Made by a program: the position numbers and the translations under genes. The notes under the pieces are model-generated. The model saw only the letters and a list, made by a program, of their open reading frames with translations, had not been told where the DNA came from and did no database searches. This document shows positions 56,295-64,000 of a stretch of 64,000 nucleotides of DNA, one piece after another. The DNA comes from an uncultured bacterium. GTDB taxonomy: Bacteria; Bacteroidota; Bacteroidia; Sphingobacteriales; Sphingobacteriaceae. Numbering within the stretch: the stretch's first letter is position 1; the number at the start of each line of letters is the position of its first letter. Where the stretch lies: the NCBI GenBank assembly GCA_903828245.1, contig CAIKLP010000009.1:1-64000 (forward strand), read 5' to 3'.

Positions 56295-58028
56295 ATGCAT
56301 TTAAACAAAAAAACGGGGCGTCTTTTATTGCAAATTTTGGCAGTATTTTTTACTGTGCTCCTGCTTTTTGCATTTTCTCTAGCCTGGTATTGGAAACCAA
56401 CCATTGCGCAAGCCATTCGCAAAAACATCGAATCGGCGACCAATAATTTATACAGCGTAGAATTTAAAGACCTTCATATCAATTTCCTAACCGGCAATTT
56501 TAGCATTGACAGTTTAAGGCTAAAACCAAATGTGATTGTTTACAAAAAACTAGATCAAAACAATCAAGCCCCGCTCTATTTATTTAGTATTATTATTAAA
56601 AAATTAGAAATAAAAAATACACACCCCATTCAATACTATTTTAACAAAAAATTGTATATCAATAAACTACTTGTAGATAAGCCAATTATAACAGTTTATT
56701 ATAATGAATTAAGAGCTAAAAAAAACAAGCCTACAATAAATAAATATCAAAATCCGTATGAGTTAATCAAAAAAACGATGACTTGTTTAAATGTGAAAGA
56801 TATTGTTTTCAAAAATGCAACGTTATGCATTCAGTTAGATAGTGCAACAAATAAAAATAGGCAATTTGTTTTTCTTTCGAATTTTTATGTAAAAAACTTA
56901 ATGGTAGATGCCGCTTCTCAAACAAATCATCACCCATTTTATGCAGATGATATTGGCCTAAGCATTAGAGATTTTAGCTTTACAAATAAGGATAGCACTT
57001 ATCACTTTAAAATTGAGGAGTGCACGGCAAGCACTGCTTCTAATAGCTTTTCGGTCTATAATTTAGCGATTAGGCCCAAATTTCCCGAACAAAATTTCTG
57101 CGATAAATATGGATATCAAAAAACCAGGTATGAGTTTAATTTTAAAAATTTAACTTTTAAAAAATTCGATTTCGAAGAATTTATTTATCATCAAGTTTTT
57201 CATTCCGAATTGCTTGAAATAAATAAAATGAAAAGCAATATAAATTTAAATAAAACATTTAAAATAAATCCATTTAGAGAGCGTAAGTTTCCGCAACAAA
57301 TTCCATTTGAACTTGCCTTGCCTCTAAGCATTAATAAAATTAAGGTAATTAATTCGGAGATCAATTACTCCGAAATATTGCCACAAAATAATTTACGATG
57401 GCATGTTTCCTTTAATAAATTAAAGGGCGAGGTTGATAATTTTACCAATGAAAAAAAAGAAATAAATAAAAATAAATTATTGAAAATTGATTTCGATTTT
57501 TTACTTAACAACGAGGCCAAAACTAATTTATCATTGGGGCTGTTTTATGCCGATTATAAAAAATCTTTTTATTGCAATGGAGAAATGGGTGCATATAATC
57601 TGGCAAAGTTAAATGCTATTTTAAAGCCCATTACCAAAATTGAGATTGCCAATTGTAAGTTAAAACAGCTACAAATTAAACTGAAAGGTGATAAAATGGG
57701 GGTAAATGCCCGTATTTCAATGGAATATAAAAATTTAAGGGTAAAGGTATTAGCCATAGATAGCCGCGATAAGCAATTAAAACATCAAAAAATGTACTCT
57801 TTTTTAGCAAACGTAATGCTACTTTCCAACGATAACCCAACGGTATACGGTAAATTCGTGCAACCTCAATTTTATTTGGCTCGCAAGCCTCAACAGGGTT
57901 TTTTCAACCTTATTTGGAAGTCCGTATTAAAAGGATGCAAAGAAAGCATTGGCTATTCCGAAAAAATAGAATTAGTAATGAAACAAAAGACTAAAAATTA
58001 CAAAGGTTTGCCGCATGGCGAGCAATAG
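56295..58028 (+). CDS. AsmA-like envelope protein of unknown function
   Basis: 577 residues: one N-terminal membrane helix (about residues 10-32), then a long beta-rich periplasmic part without further helices. SVEFKDLHINFLTGNFSIDSLRLKP near the start resembles the first strands of AsmA/DUF748-type proteins, which help move lipids or control outer-membrane assembly. The C-terminal end has FFNLIWKSVLKGCKESIGY, which also recurs in that class. Assignment by appearance only. Confidence 0.6.
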   Translation: MHLNKKTGRLLLQILAVFFTVLLLFAFSLAWYWKPTIAQAIRKNIESATNNLYSVEFKDLHINFLTGNFSIDSLRLKPNVIVYKKLDQNNQAPLYLFSIIIKKLEIKNTHPIQYYFNKKLYINKLLVDKPIITVYYNELRAKKNKPTINKYQNPYELIKKTMTCLNVKDIVFKNATLCIQLDSATNKNRQFVFLSNFYVKNLMVDAASQTNHHPFYADDIGLSIRDFSFTNKDSTYHFKIEECTASTASNSFSVYNLAIRPKFPEQNFCDKYGYQKTRYEFNFKNLTFKKFDFEEFIYHQVFHSELLEINKMKSNINLNKTFKINPFRERKFPQQIPFELALPLSINKIKVINSEINYSEILPQNNLRWHVSFNKLKGEVDNFTNEKKEINKNKLLKIDFDFLLNNEAKTNLSLGLFYADYKKSFYCNGEMGAYNLAKLNAILKPITKIEIANCKLKQLQIKLKGDKMGVNARISMEYKNLRVKVLAIDSRDKQLKHQKMYSFLANVMLLSNDNPTVYGKFVQPQFYLARKPQQGFFNLIWKSVLKGCKESIGYSEKIELVMKQKTKNYKGLPHGEQ

Positions 58029-58074
58029 CATAAATTCAAGAAAACAAAGGGATTAGAAAATCGTTATATAAGAT

Positions 58075-58641
58075 ATGAAAATATTTATACCACTGCTTAC
58101 TTTATTAACCTCTTGCTTAGGGTTTAACCAAGTAAAAAGCAAACCAGCCAATTTAAAAATGAAAAACACCATTAATTTTTATTCATTTAATATGAAATCA
58201 ATAGACGGAACGCTAATTGATTTTGCTGTTTACAAAGGGAAAAAAGTGCTCATCGTGAATACCGCTTCTAAATGTGGGTTTACGCCACAATACGAAGCGC
58301 TAGAAGCCTTACACAAAAAATATGGCCAACAATTAGTTGTATTGGGTTTTCCTGCGAATAATTTTGGAGGGCAAGAGCCTGGATCAAATAATGACATTGC
58401 CGCTTTTTGTCAAAAAAATTACGGTGTTAGCTTTCAGCTTTTTGAAAAGGTAGATGTGACTGGAGATAAAGCATGCGATTTGTTTAAATGGTTAGCCAAT
58501 AAAGACGAAAACGGATGGAATAGCCAACAACCCAATTGGAATTTCAATAAATATTTAATTGATGAACAAGGTGATTTGATCAAATATTTCCCATCTACAA
58601 CCAAACCATTAAGCGAAGAGCTACTCAATAGCATCAAATAA
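58075..58641 (+). CDS. Glutathione peroxidase family protein
   Basis: 188 residues. N-terminal signal of possible lipoprotein type (LLTLLTSC). The GPx fold is clear: catalytic Cys67 in VNTASKCGFTPQYEALE, Gln in GFPANNFGGQEPGSN, and Trp/Asn in PNWNFNKYLI. It is the Cys form; bacterial members usually use thioredoxin rather than glutathione (family knowledge). It probably removes peroxides in the envelope. Followed by an intrinsic terminator. Confidence 0.93.
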   Translation: MKIFIPLLTLLTSCLGFNQVKSKPANLKMKNTINFYSFNMKSIDGTLIDFAVYKGKKVLIVNTASKCGFTPQYEALEALHKKYGQQLVVLGFPANNFGGQEPGSNNDIAAFCQKNYGVSFQLFEKVDVTGDKACDLFKWLANKDENGWNSQQPNWNFNKYLIDEQGDLIKYFPSTTKPLSEELLNSIK

Positions 58642-58666
58642 TACATCCATTCTATCTAATTTCTTT

Positions 58667-58700
58667 AAAAAAGGCCGAAATATTAGTTTCGGCCTTTTTT
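58667..58700. terminator. Intrinsic terminator after the glutathione peroxidase gene
   Basis: GGCCGAAA and TTTCGGCC pair around TATTAG, with A residues before and six T residues after. Confidence 0.9.
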
Positions 58701-58701
58701 A

Positions 58702-58709
58702 TATATTTG
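58702..58709 (+). promoter_or_regulatory. Candidate -7 promoter box for the DUF1844 gene
   Basis: TATATTTG fits TAnnTTTG and lies 17 bases before the ATG at 58726, right after the terminator. Confidence 0.45.
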
Positions 58710-58725
58710 TTTAAATATTTTCGAC

Positions 58726-58983
58726 ATGGAAAAAGACGAACAACTATTTGCCTCGCTAATTTATCTGTTTCACTCAACTGGAATGCAAGGTTTAGGAAAA
58801 GTAATGAATCCGATGACCAATGCGATCGAAAAAAATATAGAGCAGGCGCAACAAGCAATTGATATGCTTGATATGTTAAAAAACAAAACCAAAGGCAATA
58901 TCAGTGTAGATGCAGAAAAATTGTTAACACAGTTTTTATCTGATTTACGCTTAAACTATGTTGATGAAATTGCCAAAAAATAA
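58726..58983 (+). CDS. DUF1844 family protein
   Basis: 85 residues, all helical, no signal peptide. FASLIYLFHSTGMQGLGKVMNP and AQQAIDMLDMLKNKTKGNIS follow the DUF1844 pattern, a small conserved cytosolic protein without known function. Eleven bases ahead of the coiled-coil gene, with which it is probably co-transcribed. Confidence 0.8.
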   Translation: MEKDEQLFASLIYLFHSTGMQGLGKVMNPMTNAIEKNIEQAQQAIDMLDMLKNKTKGNISVDAEKLLTQFLSDLRLNYVDEIAKK

Positions 58984-58994
58984 TTTTAAAAAAA

Positions 58995-59909
58995 ATGGAA
59001 AATAACCCAAACGCAGAAAAAGACACTAAAAAAGTTTACGTCCTTTTAGTTGTAATCGCATTGTTAATAGCAACAAATGTTTTTCTCTGGTTGCAAAAAA
59101 ATAAATCGGAAACCAAATTTGAACAAACAAGCGATGAGAAATCTAAATTACAAACCGAACTCGATCAGTTAGAGGTCGATTTAAATACCGCTACTGCAAA
59201 CGCCGATACGCTTAATCAAAATTTAATTGCTAAAGATGAAGAGTTAAAAGGCAAGGTGGCAGAATTGCAAGCTGCACTCAAAAGAGGGAAAATGAATACT
59301 GCACAGCTTTCTAAGGCTAAAAATGAAATTGATCAGTTGCGTTATTACATCAATAAATACCAAGAGCAAATTGCTGCATTAAAAAAAGAAAACGAAGATT
59401 TAACGAATGAGAATTCTGGATTAAAACAAACAGTTGAATCAGAACAAAAAAAATCAAGCGATTTGTTAAATAAAAATATTTCGCTTTCCAATAAAGTTGC
59501 GGTAGCAGAAATCTTAAAGCCAACAAGTTTAATTGCCACTGGTATTAAATTTAGATCTAATGGAAAAGAATCAGCAACAGATCGCGTAAAAAGTTTAGAA
59601 AAAATTAAAATCAATTTTACACTAGCAGATAATCAAGTAGCCGCTACCGGAAATAAAGATTTCTACATTAGAATTATTAATCCAGAAAATAAAGCCGAAG
59701 TGGTAACAGATGCAAGCGAAAGTAAATTCAATGCAAATGGCGAATCATTACAATACTCGATAAAAAGAAGTTTTGATTTTCAAAACAACCCAAACCAAGA
59801 ATATAGTATTTACTGGACTAAGGGCTCTAGTTTAAACCCTGGAGATTACACCATTATGCTTTACGCAGACGGCACTTCTATCGGTAAAACAATTTTAAAG
59901 CTAAAATAA
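58995..59909 (+). CDS. Membrane-anchored coiled-coil protein of unknown function
   Basis: 304 residues. One membrane helix (about 14-32), a coiled coil over about 40-165 (heptad-like KSKLQTELDQLEVDLN and later KKENEDLTNENSGLKQ), then a beta-rich C-terminal domain (GIKFRSNGKESATDRVKSLEKIKINF to the end). The layout recurs in Bacteroidota; no activity is known to me. Convergent with the outer-membrane gene, eight bases between the stops. Confidence 0.75.
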   Translation: MENNPNAEKDTKKVYVLLVVIALLIATNVFLWLQKNKSETKFEQTSDEKSKLQTELDQLEVDLNTATANADTLNQNLIAKDEELKGKVAELQAALKRGKMNTAQLSKAKNEIDQLRYYINKYQEQIAALKKENEDLTNENSGLKQTVESEQKKSSDLLNKNISLSNKVAVAEILKPTSLIATGIKFRSNGKESATDRVKSLEKIKINFTLADNQVAATGNKDFYIRIINPENKAEVVTDASESKFNANGESLQYSIKRSFDFQNNPNQEYSIYWTKGSSLNPGDYTIMLYADGTSIGKTILKLK

Positions 59910-59917
59910 AAAGGCGA

Positions 59918-62900
59918 TTAAAAAAATGCTCTTGCCTGCACACTTCCAATATTGATTGTGGGAGCTGATGCCGATGCCCTACCATCATAAATAATATTTA
60001 ATTGAATCCCTGATCCAAAGTTTCTTTGAAACACTAAGTTCCAGGTATAATTATTTCCTATTTGCAAACCATCTAACATTTCGTAGGCGATAGCATTATT
60101 TTCGACCGCGTTATAACGATTTTTAATAAGGCTGCATTTGCTTGTCAAACTAAAACTTCCAGCAGCATTATAACTTGTTTCTACATTAAAGCTTAATCGA
60201 CGTGATTGCTCTTTTAAAATACTATTGTTTTGTTGCGTAGCATAACTTGCCGCCGTGGTGATTCGCCAAAAATAATTAATTTGGCAAGTAAGCTCTGGTT
60301 TAAATTCAAAGTAGTCTATGTTATAATTTTTTTCTTTGAAATTCAATGATTGATAGGCTTTCGAGCCATATTTAATAAGGCCATTGCCTAAATAATTTTC
60401 TAAAAATATAGCGCGTACTTGCCAAATATGTTCCGACTTGTTTTTATTGTCGTAGCCATTGACTAATAAATTTTTATTATCAACTAATTGAATAGTATAA
60501 TCAAATCCAAATGCAGGATTAGCTCTATTAACATATAATGTATTTCGAATAGCATTGGAATAGCTAACAAGGTTTGTGTCATTTTTATTAACTGCAAAAG
60601 GATTGATATCAAAACTAGCGGCATCTGCTACTTTTTTATCAATTTTTAATGTTAATTGATTGCTAAATAATCTCCCAACTTTTCCAATGATGTTATTCGC
60701 TGAAAAATATTTAGCAGGATCTATTAGAATGTTTTCGGTGATACTGGTCGACTTTGTTCTCACAAATTCGGTAGAAAGCAGACTTACTTTTAGGTAATTG
60801 GCTTCATAAGAAAATTTGGCTAATTCGAATTCGTTTAATTCTTTGATCCCATTACCATTATAATCTTTATATATGTAAATACCTTGCCCTAAAGGCACTT
60901 CCACAAAGGTAAATGCCCTTTTAGGCTCTTGGCCAGAACCAATTTCGTAAAATGTAGTGCTAGTGAACATGCCTTGTAAAAAATTGCCTTCATGTTTTAT
61001 TCTGGCAATATTATTTTCATCGTTTTTTAAATTGACATTTGAACGCATCACTTCTAATTTTCTATATAAATAATTGACAGACCACATGGAATTTTTATTT
61101 CCATTAAAATCGGCATTAAAATTAAATGAATTTGCATTGGTACTGGTTGCTAAATCATTTAAATACGGATTCTTATCTAATCTATGATTATAAGCCAATT
61201 GAATTGTCTTGTTAATGTTTGTGCTATTTTTAATATAAATACCGATATCGCTAAATGCAAAACTATTTTGTTTAAGCGAATCCTTTAAATTAAAATTACT
61301 TTGATTATTTTCTAATTCTTGCGTAAGCCCAATATTAATAAATTTAAAATTACGCTCTACATTCGATTTTTGGTTAAAGTAATTTGTGCTTGTAAAGTCG
61401 TATTGTGATCGGCTAAGCATTAGCGAAGTGCTGTTGTTTAGCTTCCAATCTTTATTTAAAAAACTCCCTAAAACTAGATGTTGTATTGCATTGTATTGAT
61501 GCTGTTGATTTAAAAAATTTGCTTTATATTCTAAATAATTATACTCATTTTTTAAAAGCTTAGTATTGTAAGTAATCCAAATTTCGTTTGTTTTAATGGC
61601 AGGAATTAAACTATATATCCTTGCAAATTGAATTGGTCGATAATTCTCTACTGCATTAAAATGCTTATCTGTCAATTCTATCGCAATCGAATTAATTAAT
61701 TTTAAACTATTGCTAGTGTCGGCACTTAAATTTATTTGATTCCGAATAATCGTTTTGTTTGCAAATCCAATATTGTCTTTGTCGCCAATAGTTGAATACA
61801 AATTTAAATCTCTATTACTAAAAGCCATTTCGTTAGAAACAAACCAATTTCTTTTGGGCGAATAAGAAAAGCCAATGCTCATTTGTTCTTGTTGCTTTGG
61901 TGTAATGAGCTTTACAATTGGCTCAAAATTACCCTGCGGTATACCCGATATGGGCTGCACCCATTTATAAACACGTCCATTTGCACTGTTATTTAGTAAA
62001 ATATAATTACCCGCATTGGGGCCCACATCTGTAAATGCAAGTTTAAATTGCTGACCAGTATATTTAGGATTGTAGACATAAATGAGATAGCCTAAGCTGT
62101 CTTTTTTTTGATACAAAATTTGGTTTGGATTTAAATCTGTGCTGTCGGCAGAGCTATAAAAAGCCTGATCTAATTGATCGCCTATGCTACTTAAAAATAA
62201 TTTTTGATCGCTAGAAAGGTTTTGTAAAAAATTAATATTCTTATTATCTTTTTCGTTATAATAGTTAAGTGTAAAATCAATTTTTTTTGATTTAAAATTT
62301 GCCTTGGCAATATTAACCGTTCTACTATAACTTCTTTCAGAATATTCAAACTCTATAATTATTCTAGCATAAGCCGTAATCATTTTTCTATTAGTAAAAA
62401 TAATTTCTGCTGTATTGTAATCTATTGTATAGTCTTGGTTCTCTCCTCTTTTTAATAACTCGCCATCAATGTACACTCTTTCTGTACCTGCCATAACAAT
62501 TAAATAAGATTCGTTATTGGGTCCTTTAATCTTATAGGGCCCTTGACTACCTTCGGTTCCAAGGAATTCATATTTAAAATACTTTCCTTTTGCAATGGCA
62601 GACCCTATGGTTAGATCATAATTATTTTGTTGGGTGCTTAGCAGTACTCCTTTTCCTTTTTTTAAATAATTTAAAAAATAACTCTCTCTGCTTTTTAATT
62701 CAAAATCTCCTGCAATTAATTTACTATTTGTATTATTCACCTGAATAAACACCCTATCAAATTCTTGTAGTTGTTGGGTATTGCCTTCTGCTTGCACTGG
62801 TATATTATCATCCGAAATAACAGCCAATAAATCTATTTCATTATTGAGCTTTCCAGCTAATTGTAAATTAAAAGAAGACAATACACCTAAATCTTGTGCA

Positions 62901-63178
62901 TTGCCAATGCTAATCGATCGAGCAATACTACCAGACTTTGACAAGCCATTGTCTATAGTCAAAGTTGATGCCGATTGCGTAGTCATTAAAAAAGGATCTG
63001 CAATGATTGCTTTTCTTTGAAATAAGGAAAGGCTGTCTTTGTGAAAATACTTTTTAGTTAAGAATGAAGGCGGAACGGTGCTAGTTTTGATTGAATCAGG
63101 GCCTATTTGATCGGTGCTGGCAAAAGCATTTGCCCCAGTTATCAATAAAATAAATACAATAAAGCCCTTAAAGTGCAT
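59918..63178 (-). CDS. Large outer-membrane-type protein of unknown function
   Basis: 1086 residues with a signal peptide (MHFKGFIVFILLITGANAFA). The mature part alternates beta strands and turns and ends in an aromatic residue (QARAFF), as outer-membrane barrels do. One segment (MAGTERVYIDGELLKRGENQDYTIDY) resembles a motif found in SprA-like and related surface-barrel proteins of Bacteroidota. A large transmembrane barrel is likely; the cargo or role is unknown. It lies two bases from the histidine kinase gene upstream, on the same strand. Confidence 0.65.
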   Translation of the reverse strand: MHFKGFIVFILLITGANAFASTDQIGPDSIKTSTVPPSFLTKKYFHKDSLSLFQRKAIIADPFLMTTQSASTLTIDNGLSKSGSIARSISIGNAQDLGVLSSFNLQLAGKLNNEIDLLAVISDDNIPVQAEGNTQQLQEFDRVFIQVNNTNSKLIAGDFELKSRESYFLNYLKKGKGVLLSTQQNNYDLTIGSAIAKGKYFKYEFLGTEGSQGPYKIKGPNNESYLIVMAGTERVYIDGELLKRGENQDYTIDYNTAEIIFTNRKMITAYARIIIEFEYSERSYSRTVNIAKANFKSKKIDFTLNYYNEKDNKNINFLQNLSSDQKLFLSSIGDQLDQAFYSSADSTDLNPNQILYQKKDSLGYLIYVYNPKYTGQQFKLAFTDVGPNAGNYILLNNSANGRVYKWVQPISGIPQGNFEPIVKLITPKQQEQMSIGFSYSPKRNWFVSNEMAFSNRDLNLYSTIGDKDNIGFANKTIIRNQINLSADTSNSLKLINSIAIELTDKHFNAVENYRPIQFARIYSLIPAIKTNEIWITYNTKLLKNEYNYLEYKANFLNQQHQYNAIQHLVLGSFLNKDWKLNNSTSLMLSRSQYDFTSTNYFNQKSNVERNFKFINIGLTQELENNQSNFNLKDSLKQNSFAFSDIGIYIKNSTNINKTIQLAYNHRLDKNPYLNDLATSTNANSFNFNADFNGNKNSMWSVNYLYRKLEVMRSNVNLKNDENNIARIKHEGNFLQGMFTSTTFYEIGSGQEPKRAFTFVEVPLGQGIYIYKDYNGNGIKELNEFELAKFSYEANYLKVSLLSTEFVRTKSTSITENILIDPAKYFSANNIIGKVGRLFSNQLTLKIDKKVADAASFDINPFAVNKNDTNLVSYSNAIRNTLYVNRANPAFGFDYTIQLVDNKNLLVNGYDNKNKSEHIWQVRAIFLENYLGNGLIKYGSKAYQSLNFKEKNYNIDYFEFKPELTCQINYFWRITTAASYATQQNNSILKEQSRRLSFNVETSYNAAGSFSLTSKCSLIKNRYNAVENNAIAYEMLDGLQIGNNYTWNLVFQRNFGSGIQLNIIYDGRASASAPTINIGSVQARAFF

Positions 63179-63180
63179 CC

Positions 63181-64000
63181 TCAGTTTACAATTGGAAGTA
63201 AAACGAAGAAAGTAGTGCCTTTATTGGCTGAACTTTCAAACCAAATTTCGCCATCAAGGGGTAGCAAATTATTTTTAACTATGGCCAGCCCTAAACCCAT
63301 GCCACTATTTTTGGTTGTAAAACTTGGTTCAAAAATATTTGCTTGAATCGCTTCGGGTATACCAATGCCATTGTCTTCCAATTTTATCAATAACTTGTTG
63401 GAGGAAATAGCTAAATGCAGCTGAATGATTGGATGTTCGATTTGGTCAACTGCTTGAATCGCATTTCGAAATAAATTATTAAAAATACTGATAAAGTTAT
63501 CTTTGTTTCCTAAAACCTTAAGGTCATTGGGTGTTTCATCATTGATGATAAATTTTACATTTGCCGAGTGCTTGAATAAATCAAAAGAAGCCCAAAGCGC
63601 ATCTTTAATAGCAAGCGCTTCTGTTTTATGATTCGGCATTTGTGCGTAGTTTGCAAATTCATTTGCAATATTAGTTAAGTTGTCTATTTGCTGAATAAAT
63701 GTTTTAGCAAAATTTTCGAATTTTTCTTTAAAGTTTTCGTCTTGGGCTTGGTGCGCTCTCTCTAATAGCTGCAAGCCTAGTTTCATTGGGGTTAATGGGT
63801 TTTTAATTTCGTGTGCCACTTGCTTTGCCATCTCTTTCCATGCACTCTCTCTTTCGGATTTTGCTAATTTATTTGCGCTTTCTTCTAAATCGAGGATCAT
63901 TTTATTATACGCTTTAATCAAGGAACCTATTTCGTCATTTCGATTCCAATTAATCGTTTTCATTTTTTGACCAAGTTTAATTTTAATAAGTTGATCTTGA
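63181..64000 (-). CDS. Sensor histidine kinase (partial, 5' end cut by window)
   Basis: The frame is open to the window edge; the first 12 codons visible read QDQLIKIKLGQK and join MKTINWNRNDEIGSL, a HAMP-type linker. The HisKA box is VAHEIKNPLTPMKL (His phospho-site) and the HATPase_c motifs are NNLFRNAIQAVDQ, EDNGIGIP, SGMGLGLAIVKN and GTTFFVLLP. The missing N-terminus should hold membrane helices and a sensing domain. No response regulator is visible in the window. Confidence 0.93.
   Translation of the reverse strand, partial: QDQLIKIKLGQKMKTINWNRNDEIGSLIKAYNKMILDLEESANKLAKSERESAWKEMAKQVAHEIKNPLTPMKLGLQLLERAHQAQDENFKEKFENFAKTFIQQIDNLTNIANEFANYAQMPNHKTEALAIKDALWASFDLFKHSANVKFIINDETPNDLKVLGNKDNFISIFNNLFRNAIQAVDQIEHPIIQLHLAISSNKLLIKLEDNGIGIPEAIQANIFEPSFTTKNSGMGLGLAIVKNNLLPLDGEIWFESSANKGTTFFVLLPIVN

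Overview
The window looks like a chromosome segment of a Bacteroidota (Bacteroidetes), most likely from the Chitinophagia/Sphingobacteriia side. The evidence is the moderately AT-rich DNA, an alternative complex III (ActABCDEF) directly followed by a caa3-type oxidase operon, a type IX secretion C-terminal domain on a secreted cyclophilin, split pntA, a bacterial deoxyhypusine synthase-like gene, few Shine-Dalgarno sequences, and several TAnnTTTG -7 promoter boxes. I found no rRNA, tRNA or CRISPR.

Region 1 (1-13940, all minus strand) is one respiratory operon read right to left: actA-B-C-D-E-F, coxB, coxA, ctaA (heme A synthase), ctaB (heme O synthase), coxC (cut by the window edge). Together these encode a quinol:cytochrome c/oxidase supercomplex and its heme A supply. 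ActA carries an extra N-terminal monoheme domain.

Region 2 (14013-46000) is mostly housekeeping DNA: a deoxyhypusine synthase-like enzyme, a membrane-anchored SelL-like redox protein, an MBOAT/AlgJ-like O-acetylation pair with a decayed copy of the AlgJ-like gene beside it, recG, an EamA transporter, an orphan ParA, a Nif3-like protein, a zinc-ribbon coiled-coil protein, a frameshifted TPR gene, an MFS transporter, a T9SS cyclophilin, dcd, a phosphopantetheinyl transferase, dnaG, pntB/pntAB/pntAA, prfB with its programmed frameshift, yraN, lipB, a serine hydrolase, a lipoprotein, groEL/groES, and the co-oriented block miaB - sigma-54 activator - lptE - TPR-like protein - secG.

Region 3 (about 47180-56020) is a small integrated element inserted directly upstream of miaB. 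It carries an excisionase-like HTH protein, a 96-residue unknown, a miniature HUH (Rep/relaxase-like) protein, a 734-residue ParB-domain protein whose C-terminal half resembles DruA/Mom-type domains, a glycosyltransferase, an S41-type protease, a small serine recombinase and a large tyrosine recombinase. A 13-base direct repeat flanks it (candidate att sites), and a recurring 16-bp palindrome (TGAACAA-N2-TTGTTCA) lies at its control points. This is the most likely place for an undescribed system, possibly DNA modification, defence or element maintenance.

Region 4 (56050-64000) returns to host-like genes: a 43-residue small ORF that probably sat just upstream of miaB before the insertion, an AsmA-like envelope protein, a glutathione peroxidase, a DUF1844 protein, a coiled-coil membrane protein, a large outer-membrane-type protein and a sensor histidine kinase cut by the right window edge.
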